From: Cryptomeria japonica
Lineage: Eukaryota; Streptophyta; Pinopsida; Cupressales; Cupressaceae
Direction of reading: 5' to 3'
Assembly: GCF_030272615.1 (NCBI RefSeq)
Contig: NC_081408.1
Span: 399,743,889-399,807,888, forward strand
Length of the DNA: 64,000 nucleotides
Shown: piece by piece, positions 44,995 to 55,614 of the stretch
Layout: every line of letters starts with the position of its first letter
Position numbering within the stretch: position 1 is the stretch's first letter
Notes under the pieces: model-generated
The model's database searches: none
Told to the model about the DNA's origin: nothing
Seen by the model: only the letters and a program-made list of their open reading frames with translations
Made by a program: the position numbers and the translations under genes

Positions 44995-45259
44995 AGTGTA
45001 TGATGAGCCTATTGCTATTTATTATGATAATTCAAGTGCTATTAACATTTTTAAGAATCTAGTGTTTCATTCCAAGAGTAATCATATGTCTCTCAAGTTT
45101 CGATTTCTAAGAGAGAAGGTAAATGAGAAAGAAATCAGGTCAGAATATATATCCACAAAGGAACAGATTGTAGATATTTTCACAAAGCCTTTTCCTAAGG
45201 ATACTTTTGAGTATCTCAGAGAGAATTTAAGAGTGATTTCCCCTTTTGATCAGAACTAA
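44995..45259 (+). pseudogene. Displaced RNase H C-terminus directly after the PBS
   Basis: The open frame encodes YDEPIAIYYDNSSAINIFKN, then STKEQIVDIFTKPFPKDTFE, and ends DQN-stop. This is the very end of copia pol, matching 62247-62516, yet it sits where gag should start. The sequence after it (to about 45277) also matches the 3' flank of that pol end, and pre-integrase sequence then begins abruptly. See the finding on the chimeric structure. Confidence 0.85.
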
Positions 45260-45283
45260 GGTGCATTGGTATGCATCAATTCA

Positions 45284-47198
45284 TGAGAATCTTGAGTAGT
45301 TCCAGAAATGAGATTGCATCAGGTACACAGATAAAAGATAATATATCTAACTTGAATGCTACCGGTAAAAGTTGTTTGATTGCTCAAATTGATGAAAGTT
45401 GGTTATGGCATAGAAGGATGTGTCATGTAAATTTTGATAGCATAATTAAGATAAGTTCTACTTAGGTAGTAAGAGATCTTCCTAAATTAATGAAGCATAC
45501 TAACTCTATATGCAAAGAATGTCAATTGGGGAAGCAAACCAGAGTTTCTTTCAAAAGTAAAAAGCATTTTTCTGATGGATTGTTAGATCTTGTGCATACT
45601 GATTTGTGTATTCCCTCTAGAGTTAGAAGTTTGCAAGGACATAGATATTTCATGTTGTTGATTAATGATTATTCAAGGATGATGTGGTTTACTTTCTTAA
45701 GGGAAAAAATTTGAAGCATTGGAGAAATTAAAGATTTTCAAAGCTATGGTTGAGATAGAGACAGGATTGAAGTTGAAGTGTCTAAGATCTGATAGAGGTT
45801 GTGAATTCATATCCGGTGAGTTCAATACAATTTGTGAAGAGCATGTGATAAAGACACAATTATCTGCTCCGAGAACCCCTCAACAAAATATAGTGGAAAG
45901 AAACAAAAGAACCATTCAGGAAGCTACTACGACAATGATGATTGAAGGAAATGTTTTGCATGTCTATTGGAGAGAAGCTATGAGTATTGTTGTTTACTCT
46001 CTTAACTGGGTGCATATCAAAGGTGATACCGATAAGACTCCTTATGAATTATGGTTGGTCATACTCTTACTGTTAGATATTTCAAAATATTTGGAAGTAA
46101 ATGCCATATCAAAAGGGATGAAGATTTGGGGAAGTTTGATGCTAGATGTGATGAATGAATATTTCTTGGTTATTCTACTAAAAGAAAGGCCTACCAGTGC
46201 TATAATAAGAGTTTGATGAAGATAGTTGAGAGTGCTAATGCCAAAGTTAATGAAGGTATGGAGAGACAACCTAGATCCTCCGTATATGATTCAAATGATC
46301 AGAATGATAGTTATGATAAAGGTAAGCAAGTTCAAAACTAGAACCAAGTTCAGATTGGTCCGGTGAATCTAGTAACTCAAGGTGAAGGAAATAGTGCAAA
46401 TGAAGAAGAAAGAATAAAAGAGTATGAAAATCAAGAAAATCCTAAGACTCCTAGGTATGTAAGATTGAATCATTCAAAAAATCAGATTATAGGAGATAAA
46501 AATAAAGGTGTTCAAACCAGGAGATGAACTACAGATGATCAAGTTATTTACTGTTTGATTTCTAAGATTGAACCTAAGGATGTGAGTGAAGCATGCAAAG
46601 ATGAACATTGGGTTAAAGTTATGGAAGGAGAATTGAATCCGATTGAAAAGAACAATACATGGATTTTGGTACCTTGACCGATAGACAAAAATGTAATTGG
46701 AACTAAATGGGTCTTTTGTAAGAAATTGAATGAGGAAGGTGAAGTTGTTAGGAATAAAGAAAAACTTGTTTACAAAGGATATTCTCAAATGGAAGGAATT
46801 GATTTTGAAGAGACTTTTTCTTTGGTGGCAAGAATTGAAACTGTGAGATTATTTCTTGCTTATACTACTTATAGGGATTTCAAAGTCTATCAGTTGGATG
46901 TCAAGTCAACATTTCTTAATGGTGAATTGGAAGAAGAAGTGTACATAGAGAAAATGAATGGATTTCAATTATTGATGAAAATGATATGGTTTTCAGATTG
47001 ATGAAAGCATTGTATGGATTGAAGCAAGCCCCCAGAGCTTGGTATTCCAAATTGGATAAGTATCTATTGAAGCTTGGATTCAACAAAGGTATTGATGATA
47101 GTAATCTATATTTTAAGATTGATAATGATAACATTTTGATTGTTGAAGTTTTTATTGATGACATTGTTTTTGGAGGAAATGATATTTTGTGCAAGAAG
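45284..47198 (+). pseudogene. E1 pre-integrase, integrase and first half of RT (frameshifted)
   Basis: In order: the GAG-pre-integrase segment with HRRMCHVNF (about 45410); CKECQLGK (45510); HTDLC and DYSRMMW (45595-45695); a frameshift near 45712; RSDRGCEF (45786) and PRTPQQN (45870), which carry integrase core residues; a second frameshift near 46060; and RT from about 46540, with [40 protein letters not shown] (47010-47045) and the FIDDIVFGG catalytic box (about 47153). The gene then stops at the E2 insertion. Multiple stops make it non-functional. Confidence 0.85.
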
Positions 47199-48536
47199 TG
47201 TTGGATATTAGAGTTGTTGGGATATGATGTTATCAATGATGTCAACATATTCTTGTGTAACAAAGAATTGGTTTATTGTAGAGAGTTGTTTTGGTGATCT
47301 GTTGCAGATGTGTTGATGTAGTTTATTGGGATTTGAGATACTTATCTCTACTTGATTCTACGTGGTGATCTAATCAAGTTATGTGGTCCGATATGTGGAC
47401 TGGTTTTTCAGTGATCCGTGTTGCAGAAATACTACAACTTTGGCTAGTACTTGATCCATATTGCTCCAGAATGATTATATCTTGAGTTGCAGATTTTGGA
47501 GAGTATTTGGGACATTTATGTGTGCCCTTTGATCAGATGGTTCATGATTTGGAACTTCACAAGCATATCTTTTAGTTTGTTAGTTGGCGTTCTTGAGCTC
47601 CGGTGATGGAATAGTGTTGAATTTTGATATCTGAGTTGTTGCAGTGGAAATCATGTTTCTTGTTAATGTTATCTAATCATGTGCTATGATTTTTGGTAGT
47701 CCACATTGATCGTGGTGTGCGTTAATGAATATTTTATTGGTTTGGCTATATTCTTCATGTTATGTGACATATTCGGTGGTGTAGCGTGTTGCAGATGATC
47801 TTGGCAAATTATTTCATGGTGTAGCATGGTCAAGGATTTGATATGGGTCCATGCTATGCCCTTGCTAACAAAGTATTGGTCCAGTTATGGATTTATGTAT
47901 CGTGTGATGTAATTTTGTAATTAGGTCTTATGTGTTGAGATGACCTTAAGGTTAAGGTTGATGAATTGTATAAATAAGCATTATAATGATGTTAGTTGTA
48001 TGTCTGCAAGTGTCTATGATTGTGTTTATGATCAGAGAGTATATTGTATGTGCGAACAAGAAAATTTATCATTTGGAAGTGTGGAAGAGCAGAGAAGAGT
48101 TGTTGTGCAGAAAGTGTGCTTAACCAGAACTATAATCAAGCATTTGGAGATGCTATTATTTTAATTCATGTAATCCAAATTGTTGTCCGATCTTTGTAAG
48201 GTAGTGAGCCTTCCTCAGGGTTATAGCCCTTCTTGTTTTTGAGCAGTGAGCTCTAGGTAGTGTGCTTGAATGCGTGTGTATTCCCCATTGTAATATTTAC
48301 ACATACTATTGTAGAGTATCATCTTATTATGGGTAGGTTCCCACCGTCGTTTTTCCCTTAACCGGGTTTTCCACGTCAAAAATTCTTGTGTTATGTGTGT
48401 TATTTATGTGGTGATTATTTCTATTATTTCTATTCATGATCAGATCTAAAGTTAAGGTTAATTTGTTTGAGTTTGGTGAAAACTGATTCACCCCCCCTCT
48501 CAATTTTCCTGCATTATTGTTGCCTTGCTATCAACA
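47199..48536 (+). repeat. E2 5' LTR (1338 bp)
   Basis: TGTTGGATATTAG...ATCAACA. It contains TATAAATA at 47969-47976, a GGTAGTGAGCC...AGTGAGCTC segment shared with E1, GTTTTTCCC at about 48350 and the C-tract hairpin (48478-48508). Confidence 0.93.
47969..47976 (+). promoter_or_regulatory. TATA box of E2 5' LTR
   Basis: TATAAATA. The same box sits at the equivalent place in the E2 3' LTR (53719-53726) and in the E1 3' LTR (63644-63651), so its conservation across subfamilies supports a U3 promoter role. Confidence 0.75.
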
Positions 48537-48538
48537 AT

Positions 48539-48550
48539 TGGTATCTGACC
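48539..48550 (+). other. Mutated primer-binding site of E2
   Basis: TGGTATCTGACC, 10 of 12 matches to TGGTATCAGAGC, two bases after the LTR. The mismatches probably arose after insertion. Confidence 0.8.
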
Positions 48551-48592
48551 TAGATCCTCTGGAAAGAGCTTGACTGCTTGAGGAGATCTAGG

Positions 48593-51500
48593 ATGGTAGT
48601 TGTTGTTTTCAAGAAGGAGAGTCCAATATTTGATGGAAATAATTAATCTATATGGAAGCACTAGATGAAAGTTCACTTGAATTGTCTTTGAGAATATTAT
48701 TGAAAGAATACAAAAAATGCATACATTGTTCCTACGAATGGTCCTGTTACTGCTGATGAGATCAAAGCTACTGAACATAATATAAGAGATAAAGAAGCAT
48801 TGTTGAGTGCCTTGACTGATGCATAGATGACTAATGTGATGAGATTGCAGGCTGCACATGAGATTTGGGTGAAGCTTGAAACCCTGTATGAAGGAGATAA
48901 ACATGTGAAAGTTGCTAAGTTGCAGAGCTTGAAAGGAAAGTATGAGATGTTGAAGATGGGAGAAGATGAGAATATTATATCCTTTATGGCTAAAGTAAAT
49001 GATCTTGTTCCGAACATAAGACATGCTAGTGGAATCCTTGAAGAAGATGAGATTGTGGCTAAAGTGTTGAGATCATTGCCTCCTACTTACAAATATAAGG
49101 TTGATTCTATTGATGAGATCCAGACTGTGAAAACTGTGACAAGAGATATGCTGGTTGGTAGTCTTGTTGCTTTTGAGTTGAGAAAACTTAGAGAATCACA
49201 TGGTAAAACTGAGACTACATTTAAAGCTACTATATCTAGGAAGTAGATGTATGAATTGGGAGAAAGTTCAACTAGGGTTTCCAGATATGAAAGAGAAATG
49301 AGAGAGATGGAAGAAAAAGAAAGAGAGTTGGAAGAGCTTGAAGCACTTATTGCCAAAAGATTGCCCAAGGGAGCTGGTAAGTATGAAGGGAAGTTTCCTT
49401 TGAAATATTTTTCATGCAATAAGATTGGTCATTTTGCTTCTAGGTATGCTAAAAGAGCTAAAAAATTATCAAATTATGATGAGCCTTATAATCCAAACTG
49501 GAAGTATAGATATCAGAAGAAATGTTATTATGTTGTTGATGAAGATGTAATAGGTGAAGAGTTTGAGAAAGGGAATTTTGAAGATGAATTTGTGTTCATT
49601 GCTATCGAGGAAGATGATCTGGTATCTGTTGATTATACAAGCTGTGTTATTAAAGAGAAGTATTTGTCTGCTAAGATTGATGAGAAAGATGAATGGGTGA
49701 TTGACAGTGGTTGTTTACATCATATGACAGGTGATAAAAATAAATTTGTGAATATGGAGAAGTATGATGCCGGTGTAGTAAGATTTGGAGACAATAAAGC
49801 TTGTGTAATCCGTGGTAGAGGTTCAATTTCTCTTGGTGGTAAGCCTAACACTGATGATGTTTTATATTTTGAAGGTTTAAACCATAATCTTTTTAGTGTT
49901 GGACAAATGATTGATAAGGGATATGATTTTCAATTCAAGAATTGGAAATCTAAGATCTTGAATAGCTTCGGTATAGAGTTTGCATCAAGTACTAAGACTA
50001 AAGGTAATATCTTTCTTCTGAATGTTGGTGAGAAAAGTTGCTTGATTTCTCAAATTGATGAGAGTTGGTTGTCATATAGGAGAATGTGTCATGTTAACTT
50101 TGACTACATGATTAAGATTAGTTATATTCAAGCTGTTAGAGATTTTCCTAAGATTGTGAAGCCTACTAATCCGGTATGTAAAGAATGTTAATTGGGAAAG
50201 CAAACAAGATTTCACTCAAGAGAAAACTATATACATTTAATGGGTTATTAGATCTTGTGCATACTAATTTATGTGGACCTTCTAAAGTGAGAAGCTTGCA
50301 GCCAGATAGATACTTTATGTTGCTGATTGATGACTATTCTAGAATGATGTGGGTTAACTTTCTAAGGGAGAAATCTGAAGCATTGGAGAAGTTCAAAATA
50401 TTCAAAGGTAAAGTGGAGACAAAGATAGGATTGAAGCTAAAGTGTTTGAGGTTTGATAGAGGTGGAGAATTCACCTCCAGTGAGTTTAATTCCTTTTGTG
50501 AAGAGCATGGAATCAGAAGATAGTTATCTACTCCGAGAACCCCTCAATAGAATGGAGTTGTTGAAAGGAAGAACAAAACAATTTTGGATGTTGCTAGAAC
50601 TATTTTGATTGAAGTAAATGTTCCACATATCTACTAGAGAGAAGCTGTTAACACTGCTATATACACATTCAATCGGGTGTATATAAAAGGTGATTCCGGT
50701 AAGACCCCTTATGAGTTATGGTTTGGTCATGTTCCTACAATTAGATATTTCAGAATCTTTGGAAGCAAATGTTATATCAAAAGAGATGAGGATATAGGAA
50801 AATTTGATGCAAGATGTGATGAAGGAATCTTTTTGGGATATTCTACTAAGAGTAAAGCCTATTGGTGTTACAACAAGAGACTGAGAAAGATAGTAGAGAG
50901 TGTAAATGTGAAGGTTGATGAGAATCATGAGAAGAAAATCAAAGCATGTGGATATGATTCTGATGATCAGGATATTACTGCAAAGCAAGTGTAGAGTTCA
51001 AGCATGAAGCAGAGTGATTCGGTAGAGATAGAGATAGTGAATGCAGATGCTGCTACCAGTGAAGGAGTTCATGAAGCTGAAAATCAGACTAATCAGAAGA
51101 CCCCCAGGTATGTAGGATTAAATTATTTAGAAAATCAGATTATTGGTGATAAAAATAAAGGTGTGATGACTAGGAGAAGGATTCCTACTGAAGATACATG
51201 CTTGATTCTAAAATTGAGCCTAAAGATGTTGCTGAAGCATGTAAAGATGAAAATTGGGTAAAAGCTATGAAAGAAGAATTAGATCAGATTGAAATGAACA
51301 AAACATGGGAACTTGTTGCTAGACCTAAGGACAAGAACATGATTGGTACTAAATGGGTGTTCTGGAATAAGCTGAATGAATATGGACAAGTTGTTAGAAA
51401 CAAAGCAAGAGTGGTATGTAAGGGATATTCACAAACGGAAGGTATTAATTTTGAGGAGACTTTTGCTCCAGTAGCTAGAATTGAAGTTGATAGATTATTT

Positions 51501-52803
51501 CTTGCATATGCTGCTCATAAGAAATTCAAGGTATATCAGATGGATGTAAAGTCAGCCTTTTTGAATGGTGAATTGGAAGAGGAAGTCTACATTGAGCAAC
51601 CAGATGGATTTTCATTAACTAATAAAGAAGACATGGTATGTAGATTGAAGAAAGCACTATATGGTTTGAAACAAGCCCCTAGAGCCCAGAATGCTATATT
51701 GGACAGGTATTTGATGAAGTTGGGATTCTGTAAAGTACTGTTGCTAGTAATTTGTACTTCAAGATTGATAATGATAAAATTTTGATTGTTGAAGTTTTTG
51801 TTGATGACATTATATTTGGAGGAGATGATGATTTGAGTAAGAAGTTTGTTGATGATATGCAAAAAGAGTTTGAGATGTCTATGATAGGTGAGATGAAATT
51901 CTTTCTGGGATTTTAAATTATACAGATTGACAAAGGCATTTTCATATCTCAATCTAAGTATGTGAAGGAATTGTTGAAGAAGTTTGGGTTAGATGATTCG
52001 AAACCTGTTGGAACTCCTATGGTGACTGGATGTAAGTTGACTAAAGATGACGAATCTCCGAAGGCTAACCAGACCTTGTATAGATCTATGATTGGTGGAC
52101 TACTATATTTGACTCAGACTAGACCTGACATTATGAATGTTGTATGCCTTGTTGCAATATTTTAGGCTGATCCTAAGGAAAGTCATGTTACTACTGTGAA
52201 GATGGTATTCAGATATTTGAAAGGGACAGTTGATTATGGCCTGTGGTATCCAAAGGATGATGATTTTACTTTAAATTCTTATACTGATGCTAATTGGGTA
52301 GGTATGTTGATGACCGAAAGAGCACTATTGGTGGAGCATTCTTAATGGGAAAGAAGTTGGTTGGTTGGACAAGTAAGAAACTAGATTCTATTTCTTTATC
52401 TACAGTTGAATATGAATACATTGGTGTTGCTAGCAACTATACTCAAGTTGTTTGGATGAAGTAGATGTTGAAGGATATTAGAGTTTTTTATAATGAGCCT
52501 ATTGTCATATATTGTGATAACTCTAGTGCTATCAATATTTCTAATAATATAGTGTTGCATTCGATGACAAAGCATATATAAATTAAGTCTCATTATCTGA
52601 GAGAGAAAGTCAGTGATAAGGAAGTCAGATTGGAGTATGTCTCTACAAAGGATCAGATTCCAGACATATTCACTAAGCCTTTGCTTGGAGAGATATTTGT
52701 ATATCTGAGAGAGAAGTTAGGGGTGATTGCCCCTCCTGTTATGAACTGGATGCATCGAGTTGCATCGATCTGGTGCACTTCATTGTCTTATCTTATTATC
52801 TAG
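48593..52803 (+). pseudogene. E2 Gag-Pol polyprotein (Ty1/copia), many stops
   Basis: Gag: the start is at 48593, the UBN2-type region includes HEIWVKLETLYEGDKHVKVA (about 48855) and SKVL-like AKVLRSLPPTY, and a knuckle remnant YFSCNKIGHFASRY (about 49408) has lost outer cysteines. Protease: WVIDSGCLHHMTGD (about 49695) with DSG intact. Pre-integrase: RRMCHVNF (about 50080). Integrase: DYSRMMW (50330) and FDRGGEF (50455). [11 protein letters not shown] (51338), [29 protein letters not shown] (51660) and FVDDIIFGG (about 51800). RNase H: 52160 to the stop at 52803. At least twelve stops occur, most at expected Gln codons (for example P-Q-stop-N-G at 50547 and K-stop-M-L at 52461), plus frameshifts near 50185, 51190 and 52300. 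Domain order PR-IN-RT-RH identifies copia. Confidence 0.9.
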
Positions 52804-52826
52804 ATTGATGAGTTGGTGTTGCTACT

Positions 52827-52940
52827 CTGGGGGAGTTGTTTAGATTGGTGAGTTTATCCTAAGGGGGAGAGATTGTCCTTATTAGAGGGAGAGATGCATG
52901 ATTTGTATGTGTCTTTGGTATTGCTGTCCAAGGGGGAGAT
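52827..52940 (+). promoter_or_regulatory. E2 polypurine tract cluster
   Basis: Purine blocks GGGGGAG occur at about 52830, 52863 and 52931. The last (AAGGGGGAGAT) abuts the LTR and is the functional PPT by position. Confidence 0.75.
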
Positions 52941-54027
52941 TGTTGGATATTAGAGTTGTTGGAATATGTTGTTGTCATTGATGTCAACATATTCTCATGT
53001 TATAGAGAATTGGTTTATTACAAAGAGTTGTTTTTGTGATCTGTTGCAGATGTACTGATGTGGTTTATTGGGTTTTGAGATACTTATCTCTAGTTGATTC
53101 AATATGAGTTTCATGAAGCTATGTGGTGATCTAATTGAGTTATGTGGTTTGGTATGTGGACTGGTTTTTCAGTGTTCTGTGATGTAGAAATATTACAACT
53201 CTGGCTAGTCTTTGATCCATATTGCTCTGAAATGATTATATCTTGAGTTGCAGATTTTGGAGTGTGTTTGGGACGTTCATGTGTGCCCTTTGATAAGATG
53301 GTTCATGATTTTGAACTTCACAAGCATATCTTTTAGTTTATCAGTTGGTGTTCTTGAACTCCGGTGATCGAATAATGTTGAATCTTGATATCCAAGTTGT
53401 TGCAGTGATTGTGGTGGAAATCATGTTTCTTATTGCAGTGTTTTGGTGGTCCACATTGATCGTGGTGTGTGTTAATGAAGATTTTATTGGTCTGGTGGTA
53501 TTCTTCATGTTATGGGACATATTTGTTGGTGTAGCATGTTGCAAATGATCTTAGAAAATTATTTGATGGTGTAGCTTGTTTGAGGATTTGATTTGGGTCC
53601 ATGCCATGTCCTTGCCGACATTATATTGGTCCAGTTATGGATTTATGTATTGTGTGATGTAATTTTGTAATTAGGTCTTATTTGTTGAGCCGACCTTAAG
53701 GTTAAGGTTGATGAATTGTATAAATAAGCATTGTAATCATGTTAGTTGTATGTTTGCAAGTGTCTGCGATTGTGTTTATGATCATAGAGTATATTGTAAG
53801 TGAAAAAAACTAATTTATCATTTGGAAGTATGGAACAACAGAGAAGAGTTGTTGTGCAAACAATGTGCTTAACCAAAATTGTAATCAGGCATTTGGAGAT
53901 GCTATTATTTCAGTTCATGTAATTTGGATTGTTGTCCGATCTTTGTAAGGTAGTGAGCCTTCCTTAGGGTTGTATCCCTCCTTGTTTTTGAGTAGTGAGC
54001 TCTAGGTAGCGTGCTTGAATGCATGTG
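52941..54027 (+). repeat. E2 3' LTR, left part
   Basis: Matches 47199 to about 48280. It is interrupted at 54027 by E3 and resumes at 61423. TATAAATA at 53719-53726. Confidence 0.92.
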
Positions 54028-54094
54028 TTGTTGGCATATGTGCAGAGTATGTTGACATGATGATATTGTGTTGTCATTGATGTCAATATGCTGA

Positions 54095-54240
54095 AGAGAG
54101 AGCCGGTAATATGCCGAAGAGTGAACTGGTAATATGTTGAAGAGTGAACTGGTTTATTGAAGTTAAGCAATTGGCAAAGTGAACCGGTATATGTGCAAAA
54201 GGTGAAGTGGTACATTTGTCCAAGTGAACCGGTATATGGA
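54095..54240 (+). promoter_or_regulatory. U3 direct repeats with CCGGT/CTGGT core
   Basis: About six imperfect 23-25-base units of the form AGTGAACCGGTAATATG. The other LTR keeps them at 59969-60113, with CCGGT and CTGGT interchanged. Tandem U3 repeats commonly act as enhancers in LTR elements; that role is inferred. Confidence 0.6.
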
Positions 54241-54622
54241 ATGTTTTCTATCAAGGTTTAATATGGTATGACTACCGGTTGGTAGTCCCAGCCTCAGGGT
54301 TTTTGGTTGAAGTGTTTCGAGCCGGTGTGATTCAACCGATGGCATTGTGTGATGAGTTAGCATTGTAATTGAGATCAGATTGTGTTTCCACGTCAGCATC
54401 ATGCGCGTGAAGGATCTTGCATGAAGGGGATTGATCCTATCTACCTCGGGAATGTGTGCAGTCCTTGCAAATGGTGAAGAACGCGTGATGGGTTAGCGCC
54501 TCCAAGAAGCGGTGAAGAACAAACGATGGAGAATCTCTTGAGATCTGTTCAAGACTGTTGTATTCAAATTCAAAGTGTTCAATGGTCAAGATTGAACCGA
54601 CTGAATTGCTCAACTTAAAATG

Positions 54623-54669
54623 TTTAGGGTTTAGGGTTTATGCTACCGACGTATCTATTTCCTATAAGG
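54623..54669 (+). promoter_or_regulatory. Telomere-type repeat and TATA-like box in E3 U3
   Basis: TTTAGGGTTTAGGGTTTA (54623-54640) lies 22 bases ahead of TATAAGG (54663-54669). Both are kept in the 3' LTR (60497-60514 and 60537-60543). Telo-box (AAACCCTA) elements occur in many plant core promoters. Confidence 0.55.
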
Positions 54670-55545
54670 TCGATGTTGTGTTTCATGTTGGTTTTATTGG
54701 CAAATGTTGTGTGTGTATCTAAGTGCAGAGATATGTGATTCTTGCCAAACCAAATAAGAGAATTGATACTTGTAAAGTGTGTGTGCAAAAGGAAGGAACT
54801 AAAATGGATCTGCATTGGCATTGAGTGCCTATTACCCGATCATTGTAATACATGTTGATCTCTAATCACTTCAACAGTTGGAAAATCCCTTAATAGGGTA
54901 GCTTTAACTAGCTTGCTGTAAATCCTTTAACAAGGTGACTCAAAGCCATTGAGTTCATAAAATCCTCTAACAAGGTAAGCTTTTACAGTGTTTAACCCTT
55001 AACCGGGTATTCTAGCCATCCCTTAACCGGGTGATCCCTAACAGGATCGGTTCCTAACAGAACCTGTTGTAACAGTCTTTAACCGGACTAGGCTCCTAAT
55101 AGAGCGAACTTATAAAGAGCTCAAGAACAACTTGTGGGTATTCATCCCCACCGTGGTTTTTCCCAGTTGGGTTTCCATGTGAAAAATATGTGTGTCATGT
55201 GTGAGGGCTCTTTCATGTGATGTTTTGTTATTTCCTATTCAGTAGTGAATCATGTTGATCTAGTAAATTATTGTATCTTAGATGATAGAATACCTGTTTA
55301 TGCATAGGGATAAAGTGTAAATGAGGGAGTAGGTTGTATGGAAAACTAAGTGTTGCTGGTTTATGTCTTTCATAGTTGCATTGTGTTTAACCAGTAGTAA
55401 ACTGGTTCAGACCGGTGTTAGTGATTGTCAGTCAAGTTCACTGTTTGCAGTCAAACCGGTTCAGGAAAAGTTTTTGTGTCTGTACTGATTCACCCCCCCT
55501 CTCAGTACTAGTTTGGTACTCACTGTTTATCATTGAGTTATCAAT

Positions 55546-55557
55546 TGGTATCAGAGC
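55546..55557 (+). other. Primer-binding site of E3 (initiator tRNA-Met)
   Basis: Exact TGGTATCAGAGC, two bases after the LTR end at 55543. Confidence 0.93.
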
Positions 55558-55614
55558 ATCCTCCAGGTCCTCTGTGTTGTAAGCTTAACCGCTTGAGGGA
55601 AATATCCTATTGTA

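Larger units (their letters stand above)
54029..55543 (+). repeat. E3 5' LTR (1515 bp)
   Basis: Starts TGTTGGCATATG and ends GAGTTATCA. Landmarks in order: a U3 array of CCGGT repeats (54095-54240), a telomere-type motif (54623-54640), TATAAGG (54663-54669), GGTTTTTCCC (about 55157) and the C-tract hairpin (55482-55508). Confidence 0.93.

Noticed and set aside
47940-48164. 74-codon plus-strand frame
   Set aside because: Lies inside the E2 LTR over the TATA region; the homologous frame is not kept in the other LTR.
48500-49024. 174-codon minus-strand frame
   Set aside because: Exact antisense of the E2 gag start.
54623-54640. Interstitial telomere or chromosome-end signal
   Set aside because: Only two and a half units, and present at the same position in both E3 LTRs, so it is part of the LTR.
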